A DNA stretch of 16,022 bases from Chrysochromulina tobinii. Taxonomy: Eukaryota; Haptophyta; Prymnesiales; Chrysochromulinaceae. Numbering within the stretch: the first letter of the stretch is position 1; each line of letters starts with the position of its first letter. This document shows, piece by piece, positions 9,201 through 16,022 of this stretch. A program made the position numbers and the translations under genes. The stretch is taken from NCBI GenBank assembly GCA_001275005.1, contig JWZX01002220.1, positions 1 through 16,022 on the forward strand, given 5' to 3'. The notes under the pieces were generated by a model. It saw only the letters and a program-made list of their open reading frames with translations, had not been told where the DNA came from and searched no databases.

Positions 9201-12200
9201 GGTACGCGGACGTGATGAAGTTCACGCAAGGCAAGGGTGTCGACATCGTTCTCAACTCGCTGGCGGGCGAGCATGTCGACCTCTGCCTCGAGGCGCTCGC
9301 GGCAGGCGGCTGGCACTGCGAGATCGGCAAGGTGGACATCTACGCGGACCGACCGCTCAAGATGGCCGTCTTCCGCAAGAACCTCGCGTACCGCGCGATC
9401 GACATTGACCGTCTGATGATGGACGATCCGATGCTGGCGGCTGAGCTCACCGAGAGCTGCCTCGAGCTCATCCAAAAAGGGAAGGTGCCCTGCTTGCCCA
9501 TCACGTGCTTCGAGTACTCGCAGCATCAGGCCGCTCTCCGCTCCATGATGGGCGGCTTGCACGAGGGCAAGATTGTGCTCACGCCGCCGCCCGCGGACAA
9601 GACCATCGAGGTTGGCGACACGCGTAGCTTGTACGGCGTCGGCAAGGACGGCAAGCCTCGCACTGTCCTCCTCTCGGGGTGCCTGGGAGACTTTGGGCTG
9701 CGCCTCTTTGCGTACTTGATCGCCATGGGCGCCAAGCACATCCTTGTGCTCGATCGCGACCCGAAGCGCAAGCGCACGGTTGAGTGGATGCGCCAGCACG
9801 CGTACGTCGACTACCTGATGCCCGACTCGGCCAACGTGCGCATCGAGATTGTGCGTGCGGACGTGGCCGTCTACTCGGACGTCGTGGATGCTCTCGGCCA
9901 GGTCAAGGCGCTCGGCCTGCCGCCCATCGGCTCGGTCTTCCACTTAGCCGGCATCCTCGACGACAAGTTCGTCTCCGACATGGACCGCGCCTCGTTTGCC
10001 CGGGTGTACGCGCCCAAGGCGGACGGCGCGTGGAACCTGCACCGTGCGACCCAAAAGCTCGAGCCCCTCGATCACTTTGTGATGCTCTCGTCCACCTCGT
10101 CCGCCTTTGGCAACCCGGGCCAGACCAATTACTCAGCGGCCAACTCGTACCAGGACGGCTTAGCGGCGATGCGCCAGCAGGCGGGCCTCGCGGGCCTCTC
10201 ATACTGCATGGGGGCGGTCATCGAGGCCGGCATGGCCGCGCGCAACCCGCAGCTGCTCAACATGATGAAGGCGGGTGGCATGCCCGCCATCTCGTCCATC
10301 TTCGCCATCGAGGTGCTCGACTCGGCCATCCGCTCCGGTGTGCACTCAAATGCGGTCGCGGCCCTCGCCTCGGACCGCTTCAGCGCGGACCTGGGCTCGT
10401 CCGACTTTTTGCGCTCGGCGGCCCAGCTCGTGCACAACGGCGCCGTCTTCAGGCTGGGCGGCGGCGGCGGACTGTCCAAGGAGGCCCTCATCGAGCGCAT
10501 CTCGTCCAAGGTGGCTGCCCTCTGCGGCGTCGCCGAGGTGAGCCCCACCGACCCGCTCTCAACGTACGGCCTCAACTCAATCTCGGTCGCCGAGCTCGGC
10601 GCATTCCTCAAGACGGAGATGGCGTACTCCGCCTCGGCGATGCAGCTCATGACCTCAGCCACGTGTGAGTCGATCGCCAACGGCATCCTCGCTGCCCAGG
10701 GAGGCGTCGACGCGAGCGCTACAAAGGCCAAGGGCGACGAGGCCGACAAGGCCAAGGGCGAGGCGAGTGCGGAGCTCACGATCTCCCGCCCACCACGCGT
10801 GCCCTCGCGCTTCGCGGTTGGTCTCGAGGAGCACTTTGCCCAAGCGGCTGCCGCCGTCGCCCACAAGACTCGCCAAAAGCCGCTCGCTGTCACCATCTCA
10901 GCCCCTGCGGCCGGCGCCGGCGCGAGCGCCTCGGCGGCGTCGCCGACGGCGTCGCCGCTCGCGCCGTTAGCGATCGAGTCGCTTGGTGTGCTCGATGGTG
11001 CGCTGCCGCCCAAGTGCCAGGAGGCGCTGGACGAGCTCAACGGGTTTGTCAACAGTTTCGAGACGAGCGGCCTGCAGCCCGTCACGCCGGTCCAGCAGGT
11101 GCGCCGCGTACTCCTCACGGGTGCCACTGGCTTCCTCGGCCGCCACTTCATACCGTATCTCCTCGAGCGCAAGGATGTGACAATTGAGAAGATCTATTGC
11201 CCCGTGCGCGCCTCGTCGGATGAGAAGGCACTCGCGCGCGTCATCGAGGCGATGACGATGTGTGGGCTGTGGAAGGACGCGCTGCGCGAGAGGCTCTGCG
11301 TGTTCGCGGGCGACCTGCACGACATCAACTTTGGCGCCTCGCCCACGCTCTACCAGGAGCTCTCCGCCTCCGTCGACGGTGTATACCACTTCGCCTCGAA
11401 TCTCAAGCTCGCCGCCTCCTTTGACGAGCTGCGCAAGGAGAACTGCCAGGCGCTCCTCCCCGTGATGAAACTCTGCCTGAGCGCCAAGATGAAGCACCTG
11501 TGGCTAGCCTCGACCCTCGGCATCTTCCCACAGTACTTTTGCATGTTCGGCAACGAGTTTGCCGAGCGCACCATCCGTGCGAATGCGATGCCCGAGCTCG
11601 CCGAGATGAAGCGCGTCTACCCGCTCTACATTGGTGGCTACCCGTGGTCGAAGTTGCTCATCGAGCTGACCGCGTACGGGGCCGCCAAGTCCAAGGGGCT
11701 GCCCCTTGCCGTCTTCCGGCTGCCGTACCTGTACTCGTCCTCCAAGACCGGCTACACCGTCACTGAAGACCCGACCGTTCGTCTCTTCCAGGCGACCCTA
11801 CAGGTGCGTGCCGCGCCTGGCCGCGCACGCCCCTTCGCCACCGAGGATGCGGAGGTCATGTGCACCATCATGGCCAACGTGTCGCTCAACGCGAACCGCA
11901 AGCATGTCATCTACCACTGCTCGAAGCGCTCGCAGTCGATGCTGACCGAGTGCTCCAACCTGGACATGATGGGCTTCCATTGCCAGCAAGTGCCCTATCC
12001 GGTCTTCAAGGCGCAGTGCCAGAAGCTGGGCACCGCCTCGCCGCTCCATACCTTCTGGGCCCTCATGGACCACTACGCACCGTACTGGATCGAGCACTCC
12101 CGTTGTGCCACCACTTGGCCCATTGATGACTCGACGGTGCGTGACGATTGCTTCCCACTCCCGCCCAAGCCAAACGCTCTCTCTGCAATGCGGGCCACGA

Positions 12201-13588
12201 TGGAGTGGATTCTCGCGCATCGCGAGACATGGCCCTTTGACTTGGGCCTGATGCGTGCGGACCTGTCGGTCGAGAAGCTCCTCGGGCCGTCGGCCAGACT
12301 GTGCGAGACCTATGGCCTCGACTTCCACAAGGTGGTGCCGCCATACGTGCGCGAGGGGCTTCGGCGCATCTGCGCAGAGCTCGAGGCGCCCAACAAGCTC
12401 GAGCCGCTGCGTTTCGAGAGCCGCCCAGCGATCGCCTTCAACCTGCAGAGCCGACTCGAGTCGCGCGTGCACCTGCACGCGCTGCTCAAGATGCACCCCG
12501 AGATCGTGGACGAGCCGCTCGAGCGGCCGGTCTTCATCCTCGGTCTCAACCGAACGGGCACCACCTTCCTGCACCGGATGCTCGAGGCCTCGGGACGCTT
12601 CACCGCCCCCACCGTTGAGGAGCAGAACATCCTGCCCGCGGCGTCACAGCTCTCGACGCCCGATCAAACCAAGGTGACCGAGCGGCTCGACTTTTTCCGC
12701 ACGTACCTGAGCGAACTGACGGACGCCTTCGCGGGAATCCATGAGATGGGCGTCGGGCTGCCCGAGGAGGACATGTGCGCGCACTCGCATGCCTTCGCGT
12801 CGCTCGAGTACGACATCGCATTCGGGCTGCCCGAGTACCGAGAATGGCTCGACGCTCACCTCGCCGCGCACGGAGATGACGTGTACGCCGAGCACCGCGT
12901 CTGGATGCAGATGGTTGCCTGGACGCGCCGTAGGGCCACTGGCGCCACCGTGGGCACCGACGCGCGACGCTGGTGCTTCAAGATGCCCTGGCACTGCAAG
13001 TCGCTGCCCTCGCTGCTCAAAGCGTACCCCGACGCGCTCCTGGTGCACACGCATCGTCCGGTCATGGAGGTGGCAGGCTCATGGTGCTCGCTCGTCGAGC
13101 GCCAACGCGAGCGCAACGTCGAGGCCGTCGAGCGCGCCGCCCTCGGTGAGCATCAGCTGCAGGTGCTCGCGTCCATGCTCGTCGCGGGCACCACCTTCCG
13201 CACGAGCCACCCGGAGATTGCACCTCGGTGGCTCGACGTGCACTTCAAAGATATCACCGGCCATCCAGCAAGAGTCGCGGCGCACGTGATCACCCACGCG
13301 GGAATGAACGCCGACAAGGCGACCCTGGCCGCCGTCGATGGGTACGTGGCCAGCAGCCGCAAGAAGCGCTCCGAGGCGAAGCTGCACCGGTATGACATGC
13401 GCCACTATCAGCTCGGCGAGTCGGCCTTCAAGTCAAAGGCCTTCCTCGAGTACGAGCACGACCTTGCGAGCCGCAAATCTACGCGAGGCGCGCTCGCGGG
13501 CACATTCCGCGAGAAGCTGCCGCAGCTCGTGGCGTTTGGGCTTGCCGCCGCTGCTGCGGGCGTCGCCGCGGTGTATTCATCAGAGTAG
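3245..13588 (+). CDS. Highly reducing type I PKS with terminal thioester reductase and sulfotransferase, 3,351 aa
   Basis: The coding sequence is the join of 3245-4120 and 4409-13588, with a phase-0 intron inside the KS. Domain order by residue: KS 7-441, AT 570-889, DH 953-1264, degenerate methyltransferase 1349-1446, pseudo-KR 1511-1679, ER 1696-2017, KR 2042-2289, ACP 2315-2386, linker, thioester reductase 2524-2929, sulfotransferase 2959-3311, hydrophobic tail 3330-3349. Recognisable active-site or cofactor residues are present in every domain except the two structural remnants. One module with a single ACP and a full reductive set suggests an iterative, fatty-acid-like enzyme extending with malonyl units, reducing fully, releasing by NAD(P)H-dependent reduction, and transferring sulfate from PAPS. 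No loading ligase or thioesterase is present. The ATG at 3245 has A at -3 and G at +4 and sits just before the KS; in-frame ATGs at 3080, 3146 and 3164 have no protein-like support. Domain identities are motif-based; the sulfated-alcohol product is inference. Confidence 0.9.
4255..4298 (+). repeat. 11-bp tandem repeat in the PKS intron, 4 copies
   Basis: The unit gagatgcaccc is present at 4255-4265 and 4266-4276, with single changes at 4277-4287 and 4288-4298. It lies wholly within the intron, so the non-triplet period has no coding consequence. Confidence 0.85.
4341..4390 (+). repeat. 10-bp pyrimidine-rich repeat before the intron acceptor
   Basis: The unit ctcccctaat occurs at 4341 and 4351, as ctcccctaac at 4361, as ttcccctaat at 4371, and decayed as ctcccccggt at 4381. 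It ends 18 bp before the acceptor AG. Each of the first four copies contains ctaat or ctaac, which resembles a branch-point core, inside a pyrimidine tract. A role in splicing is inferred. Confidence 0.75.
5240..6199 (+). other. PKS domain: acyltransferase (AT), probably malonyl-CoA specific
   Basis: This domain loads extender units onto the ACP. It opens with VLFVFPGQGSQWAG. The nucleophile is Ser664 in GHSAGEAG (codon 5522-5524), and the partner His778 lies in NIAFHSRHM. The AFHS form at that position is the pattern associated with malonyl-CoA selectivity, whereas methylmalonyl domains usually carry YASH. The preceding KS-AT linker (about 442-569) has normal spacing. Specificity is a prediction from one motif. 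Confidence 0.9.
6389..7324 (+). other. PKS domain: dehydratase (DH)
   Basis: This double-hotdog domain removes water from the beta-hydroxyacyl intermediate. His982 (codon 6476-6478) lies in ADHVVQETAIIPASGY and Asp1171 (codon 7043-7045) in LLHPTVLDGVLQ, giving the expected catalytic pair. The usual HX3GX4P motif reads HX3EX4P, with Glu986 replacing glycine. The rest of the fold signals, including SYGPYFRVIK, are normal, so activity is likely but the substitution is notable. Confidence 0.85.
7577..7870 (+). other. PKS region: degenerate C-methyltransferase remnant
   Basis: Between DH and ER, where highly reducing PKSs carry a methyltransferase, the sequence keeps only the late part of the fold: MFELLVVRVGAMADGA followed by QLVAPGGLLLLEVLG, matching the usual LLxPGGxLLLxE strand. 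No glycine-rich SAM-binding loop was found upstream. It is read as a non-catalytic remnant; the assignment rests on position and one motif. Confidence 0.5.
8063..8569 (+). other. PKS region: pseudo-ketoreductase structural subdomain
   Basis: Residues about 1511-1679 precede the ER and include GVWGAVRTLSLELGD and FRLVDLGAISD, matching the structural half of a split ketoreductase in reducing PKSs and animal fatty acid synthase. No nucleotide-binding glycine motif or Ser-Tyr-Lys set is seen. An Ala/Pro-rich linker (about 1460-1510) separates it from the methyltransferase remnant. Confidence 0.6.
8618..9583 (+). other. PKS domain: enoylreductase (ER)
   Basis: This is a medium-chain dehydrogenase-type domain that reduces the alpha-beta double bond with NADPH. 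Markers are ALNFRDIMVGLG, GIECAGQVVRVG, the nucleotide-binding motif LVHSAMGGVGQAA (about 1838-1850) and GVDIVLNSLAGE. It is complete, implying a saturated chain when used in each cycle. Confidence 0.92.
9656..10399 (+). other. PKS domain: ketoreductase (KR), B-type
   Basis: This short-chain dehydrogenase domain reduces the beta-keto group with NADPH. The cofactor motif is GCLGDFG (Gly2049, 2052, 2055), a variant of GGTGGLG with the spacing kept. The catalytic set is Ser2187 in LSSTSSAFG, Tyr2200 in NYSAAN, Asn2204 and Lys2162 in KADGAWNLH. The LDD motif in HLAGILDDKF marks a B-type domain, expected to give a D-configured hydroxyl. Confidence 0.9.
10475..10690 (+). other. PKS domain: acyl carrier protein (ACP)
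   Basis: The 4'-phosphopantetheine attachment site is Ser2349 in TYGLNSISVAEL (codon 10577-10579), a variant of GxDSL with Asn in place of Asp. It is the only carrier domain seen, consistent with iterative use. A linker rich in Ala, Lys, Ser and Pro (about 2387-2490) follows, including two near-copies of DKAKGE-like sequence, and would give the carrier reach to the next domain. Confidence 0.9.
11102..12319 (+). other. PKS domain: thioester reductase (reductive release)
   Basis: This extended short-chain dehydrogenase domain resembles the terminal reductases of nonribosomal and polyketide synthases, carboxylic acid reductases and fatty acyl-CoA reductases. It binds NAD(P)H through VLLTGATGFLGRHF (Gly2530, 2533, 2536). 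The catalytic set is Ser2660 in WLASTLG, and Tyr2703 and Lys2707 in GYPWSKLLIE. It should release the chain as an aldehyde, or as an alcohol after a second reduction. Placement after the ACP and the absence of a thioesterase support the releasing role. Confidence 0.87.
12407..13465 (+). other. PKS domain: PAPS-dependent sulfotransferase
   Basis: The domain has the 5'-phosphosulfate loop PVFILGLNRTGTTFLHRML (about 2999-3017). The 3'-phosphate motif is HTHRPVMEVAGSWCSL, with Arg3175 and Ser3183 at the standard spacing. WCFKMPWHCKSLPSLL and the late HRYDMRHYQL block resemble the Sulfotransfer_3 family. Such enzymes transfer sulfate from PAPS to a hydroxyl. Its position after the reductase suggests the released alcohol as acceptor. 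Sulfation of an ACP-bound beta-hydroxyl, as in olefin synthases, is the alternative. Confidence 0.87.
13520..13579 (+). other. Hydrophobic C-terminal segment of the PKS
   Basis: Residues about 3330-3349 (LVAFGLAAAAAGVAAVYS) form one uncharged Ala/Val/Leu stretch of about 18 residues, preceded by Arg and Lys and followed only by Ser-Glu. This fits a tail anchor that would hold the enzyme on a membrane facing the cytosol. The Ala-rich composition makes it only moderately hydrophobic, so a buried helix is also possible. Confidence 0.45.
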
Positions 13589-14348
13589 CGGTGAGGTGGG
13601 CGGTGAACGCGCTGCGGTCGGGGTCGGGGATCCAGAGGGCGTGAGGATTGGGTGGGCGGGGCGAGCGCGGGGCGAGCAACTGGGCAGGCTGCGCTCGAGA
13701 CGGCGTTATGGAGCCGCGGGGACATGACGATGAGAGGGTATTGATGGCGATGAGAGGGTATTGATGGCGATGGGCAAGGCGTGCCGTGCATATGAACGAT
13801 GGCATGGAGTATGAGCGAGGCCACTGCCGGATGGGCGAAGTCACGCGGGCGTACCGCCGCGCAGCCCAATTATGAAAGGCATGCACGTCAGGGTGATCAG
13901 TGTGATCAGTGGCAGCATGTGGTCTGTACATGTCGTACCATGCAATCGCCTTCGAAAGAGGTCGGGTCGTACATGCGACGCGGGGAGCGCGAAAGTCAAA
14001 GTGTGCTGTGTGTCGGTCCGCCTTTCAGCGGCGTCAGGCGCGTGCGTCGCCGGTCTCGAGTCGCGCGCGTCTAGTGAGCCGGTATCGTAAACGTTACGGT
14101 TATATAAACCTGATATAAACCATCGGCGCTCGGCGCCGGCTCGGGACTGACGGGACGTCCTACTAGCGGTCTACAAGTACAACGCGCGACCGGTTCGTGC
14201 CTTACGTCGCCCGCCGCGCCGGCGGTGCGCCGCGGTCGCGTCCGGTCCGGCGGTCCGGCGCGGAGCGACGCCCCCGCTCGCGCGAGAACGTGGGGTCCCA
14301 TACGCGAGCGCGACTTCCGCTAGTACAAACTACTTGCATTGCTTGTTG
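13589..14348. other. Convergent intergenic region (3' ends of PKS and LRR-oxygenase genes)
   Basis: No protein-like frame was found in these 760 bp on either strand. They should contain both 3' UTRs and polyadenylation sites, which could not be placed. The stretch holds a 20-bp tandem repeat (13729-13768), a 9-bp doublet tgatcagtg (13894-13911), an AT-rich patch with atataaacc twice (14102-14121), and a GC-rich imperfect hairpin at 14208-14229. Confidence 0.5.
13729..13768. repeat. 20-bp tandem repeat, 2 copies
   Basis: The unit gatgagagggtattgatggc is repeated exactly at 13729-13748 and 13749-13768, with the start of a third copy (gatggg) after it. It lies about 140 bp past the PKS stop codon, probably in the 3' UTR. 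Confidence 0.85.
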
Positions 14349-14810
14349 CTACTCTTTTTTCTCGTCGTACGGCACCGGGTAGACGGCGGGCCCTTTGGGG
14401 GCTGGCTCGCCGCGTGTCTTGAAGATGATGACGCTGTACCGCTCAGCTCCGCGCCACGGGGCGACCCAATGCGGAAAGCGCCCATCCACCTTCGCAGCGC
14501 GCCCGTGCGTGTTCACCACGCTCACCTCATCGGGCGCCGACTCGATGCACAGTTGGCCGCCCTCAAAGGCGCCAAGCGAGACAGCCCATTGATACGAGAT
14601 GTCGTACGTGTCTACATGGGGAGAGCCACGGAAGCCATAGCTGAGGGCGACGCCGCTGAAGGCGAAGTCGGCATCCACCTCGGCGACAAGAGCCTCCACC
14701 GCCGCCCAGAGCGCCCTATGCCTCGACCGCTTAGCCCGCCGCCGCCGCGCACTCGCCGACTCGCCATCGCGCCAGGCACCAGCTCCAGCACCCGCAACAG
14801 TACCTGCACC

Positions 14811-14859
<49 letters not shown>

Positions 14860-15926
14860 ATTGGAGATCGCTCGAGGTCGATTGGAGATCGATCGAGGTC
14901 GATTGGAGATCGCTCGAGGCCAGCTTCCGTCTCAAGCACCAAGTAGCCTGCCGCGGCCACCTTGGGTCGATCCGTCTGTGCAGGCCATCGCGTAGCCCGT
15001 AGCGCCGCGAGGAGCGTGTCGCACAGAGCGGTTGGCAGCGCTCGCCCTTGGCAGAACACCTCGCGACGGCAGCGCGACGGGTCACTAACCCGTGTGCCGC
15101 CGTCGCCGCCATCGCCCTCACGGCGCGCTTCGTACGCGCGTACCAGCCGCGAGAGCGCCTCCTCTCTCGACGAGCCCACCGCCGCGTAGTCCTCTTCGAG
15201 TCGGCCCGTGCCCTTGCCAAAGAAGCCGTGCAGCCGGCCCAGGAGCGCGGGCGTGCTGAGTGGCGCGAGCTGCGCGTGCAGGGTGGGCCAGGCACCATCC
15301 GGCCCGTCGCCGGGCACCGCTTTGCTCCACGATCCACCGCGGCGGATCGGCACGCCCGCCTCGGCGCCTGTATGCACCGCCGGCTGGCCATCGCCATTGC
15401 CCACGCCTGAGCGCAGAAGCACCGCTTGCGGCCAGATCGTTCGCAGGTCGCGCGCCTCGTCGAGGGCACCGACGCGTGGGTTGTAGCGCAGATCGAGCGT
15501 CTCAAGCTGCCGCAGCGCGGAAATCGCCGGCGCGCACGCGCTCGCCCACGCGCGCAGGTCGTTAGAGCGCAAATTGAGCACTCGCAAATGGGCCGCGCCG
15601 GCGAGCTCCTCGGGCAGCGCCTTCAAAAGGTTGTGAGACACATTAAGCTCCACGAGGCTGATCAACGCAGCCCAAGACTGTTCTGGCAGCGATTTGATCG
15701 CATTGTACGAAATGTCAAGCGTCGTGAGCCTACCGAGCGAACACAGAGCTGCAGGAAGCTCAACAAGCTGCCCGTTGGAGAGCGTTGCTTTTGTGACGTG
15801 TTCGATATTGTCGGGTAGAACGACTGGGGCGCCACGTAGCCGTCGCGGCACCGGTGCGGGAAGCGTCAAATGCGACAAGTGCTGCTCGACGACAAGGTCG
15901 ACAAGCTCGACACCGTCGGCCGACAT
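14349..15926 (-). CDS. Leucine-rich-repeat protein with C-terminal 2OG-Fe(II) oxygenase domain, 525 aa
   Basis: The N-terminal part has about five leucine-rich repeats at residues 45-150 (LTTLDISYNAIKSLP, LVELNVSHNLLKALP, LRVLNLRSNDL, LETLDLRYNP), usually a protein-binding surface. A middle helical segment (about 228-268) and a low-complexity stretch (338-373) lead to a jelly-roll 2-oxoglutarate/Fe(II) dioxygenase domain at about 405-505. The metal ligands are His437 and Asp439 in SPHVDTYD and His486 in FPHWVAP; Arg496 in ERYSVIIF would bind 2-oxoglutarate. The whole triad is present, so hydroxylation of a protein or small molecule is likely; the substrate is unknown. The intact Asp argues against a 2OG halogenase, which has Gly or Ala there. 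The frame is intronless and complete, converging on the PKS gene. The ATG at 15926 is the only candidate seen and has no strong context, so an upstream exon beyond the edge is possible. Confidence 0.8.
14811..14855 (-). repeat. 9-bp tandem repeat encoding Gly-Gly-Glu, 5 copies
   Basis: The plus-strand unit ctcgccgcc is repeated at 14820, 14829, 14838 and 14847, with a variant first copy at 14811. It is in frame and gives an acidic Gly-Gly-Glu linker just before the oxygenase part. The period keeps the frame, so copy number may vary between strains. Confidence 0.85.
14858..14920 (-). repeat. 21-bp tandem repeat encoding a 7-residue Arg-Ser-Pro unit, 3 copies
   Basis: The unit starts cgattggagatcg and spans 14858-14878, 14879-14899 and 14900-14920, with single-base differences. 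On the minus strand it encodes ERSPIDL, DRSPIDL and ERSPIE. The Arg-Ser-Pro-Ile core could be a proline-directed phosphorylation site in triplicate, which is inference. Confidence 0.85.
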
Positions 15927-16022
15927 CGAGGTGTGAAGGTTGTTTCTAACGCTGAGGCGTTAGATTGGTTGTCTTCAGGGGCAAGCAACTATAAGGGGCG
16001 GTAGGGCGCTCGCTCCGGCGCT
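15927..16022 (-). promoter_or_regulatory. Presumed 5' UTR/promoter of the LRR-oxygenase gene
   Basis: The 96 bases upstream of the chosen ATG reach the window edge. A weak TATA-like cttatagt on the minus strand at 15995-15988 lies about 62 bases before the ATG in otherwise GC-rich DNA. Nothing else was recognised. Confidence 0.25.

Noticed and set aside
8090-9943. Long minus-strand frames (290 and 313 codons) opposite the ER and KR
   Set aside because: They have the same Arg/His/Glu-rich composition as the other antisense shadows and no recognisable fold, while the plus strand is clearly coding.
10129-11172. A 347-codon minus-strand frame opposite the KR, ACP and linker
   Set aside because: It is Ser/Ala/Arg-rich without motifs and covers the codons of the carrier serine and the reductase nucleotide loop on the other strand.
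14334-15002. A 222-codon plus-strand frame with Ala-Ala-Leu repeats
   Set aside because: It is the reverse reading of the Gly-Gly-Glu and Arg-Ser-Pro repeats of the LRR-oxygenase gene, whose own frame shows real domains.
14349-15926. The 2OG oxygenase as a chlorosulfolipid halogenase paired with the PKS
   Set aside because: The site reads His-Val-Asp; 2OG halogenases replace the Asp with Gly or Ala to bind chloride. The LRR fusion also points to a protein-directed role.
1-16022. CRISPR arrays, insertion sequences and bacterial operon signals
   Set aside because: The tandem repeats are short and contiguous without spacers. No transposase or terminal inverted repeats were seen, and the gene structure is eukaryotic.

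Overview
The window looks like nuclear DNA from a eukaryotic alga, most likely a haptophyte (Emiliania/Gephyrocapsa/Chrysochromulina type). The signs are very GC-rich coding sequence, at least one spliceosomal GT-AG intron, no bacterial-style operons or ribosome binding sites, a cyanobacterial/plastid-type RNase II with an apparent bipartite plastid leader, and a giant polyketide synthase (PKS) beside ankyrin and leucine-rich-repeat genes. The lineage is inferred from gene style; no marker gene proves it.

Layout. Positions 1-611 hold low-complexity sequence with no convincing gene, probably an intron or the flank of the next gene. On the minus strand, 1336-612 encodes the N-terminal part of a plastid-type RNase II; its catalytic RNB domain is not in the window. 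A 255-bp divergent region (1337-1591) separates it from a plus-strand ankyrin-repeat gene (1592-2902). After 342 bp without a gene comes the centrepiece at 3245-13588: a two-exon gene for a 3,351-residue, single-module, highly reducing type I PKS. Positions 13589-14348 are a convergent, repeat-bearing spacer. Minus-strand 15926-14349 encodes a leucine-rich-repeat protein with a C-terminal 2-oxoglutarate/Fe(II) oxygenase domain.

The PKS domain order is KS-AT-DH-(degenerate methyltransferase)-(pseudo-KR)-ER-KR-ACP-thioester reductase-sulfotransferase, then a short hydrophobic C-terminal segment. Recognisable catalytic or cofactor residues are present in KS, AT, DH, ER, KR, ACP, the reductase and the sulfotransferase. 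One polypeptide therefore looks able to build a fully reduced chain iteratively, release it reductively as an aldehyde or alcohol, and transfer sulfate from PAPS. The predicted product is a sulfated long-chain alcohol or related sulfolipid. The domain calls are well supported by motifs; the product is inference. An alternative is sulfation of a beta-hydroxyl followed by elimination, as in cyanobacterial olefin synthases.

No metabolic link between the PKS and its neighbours can be shown. The oxygenase keeps an intact HxD...H...R site, so it resembles a hydroxylase, not a 2OG halogenase. The many long antisense ORFs across the PKS are by-products of GC-rich codon bias and are not annotated.
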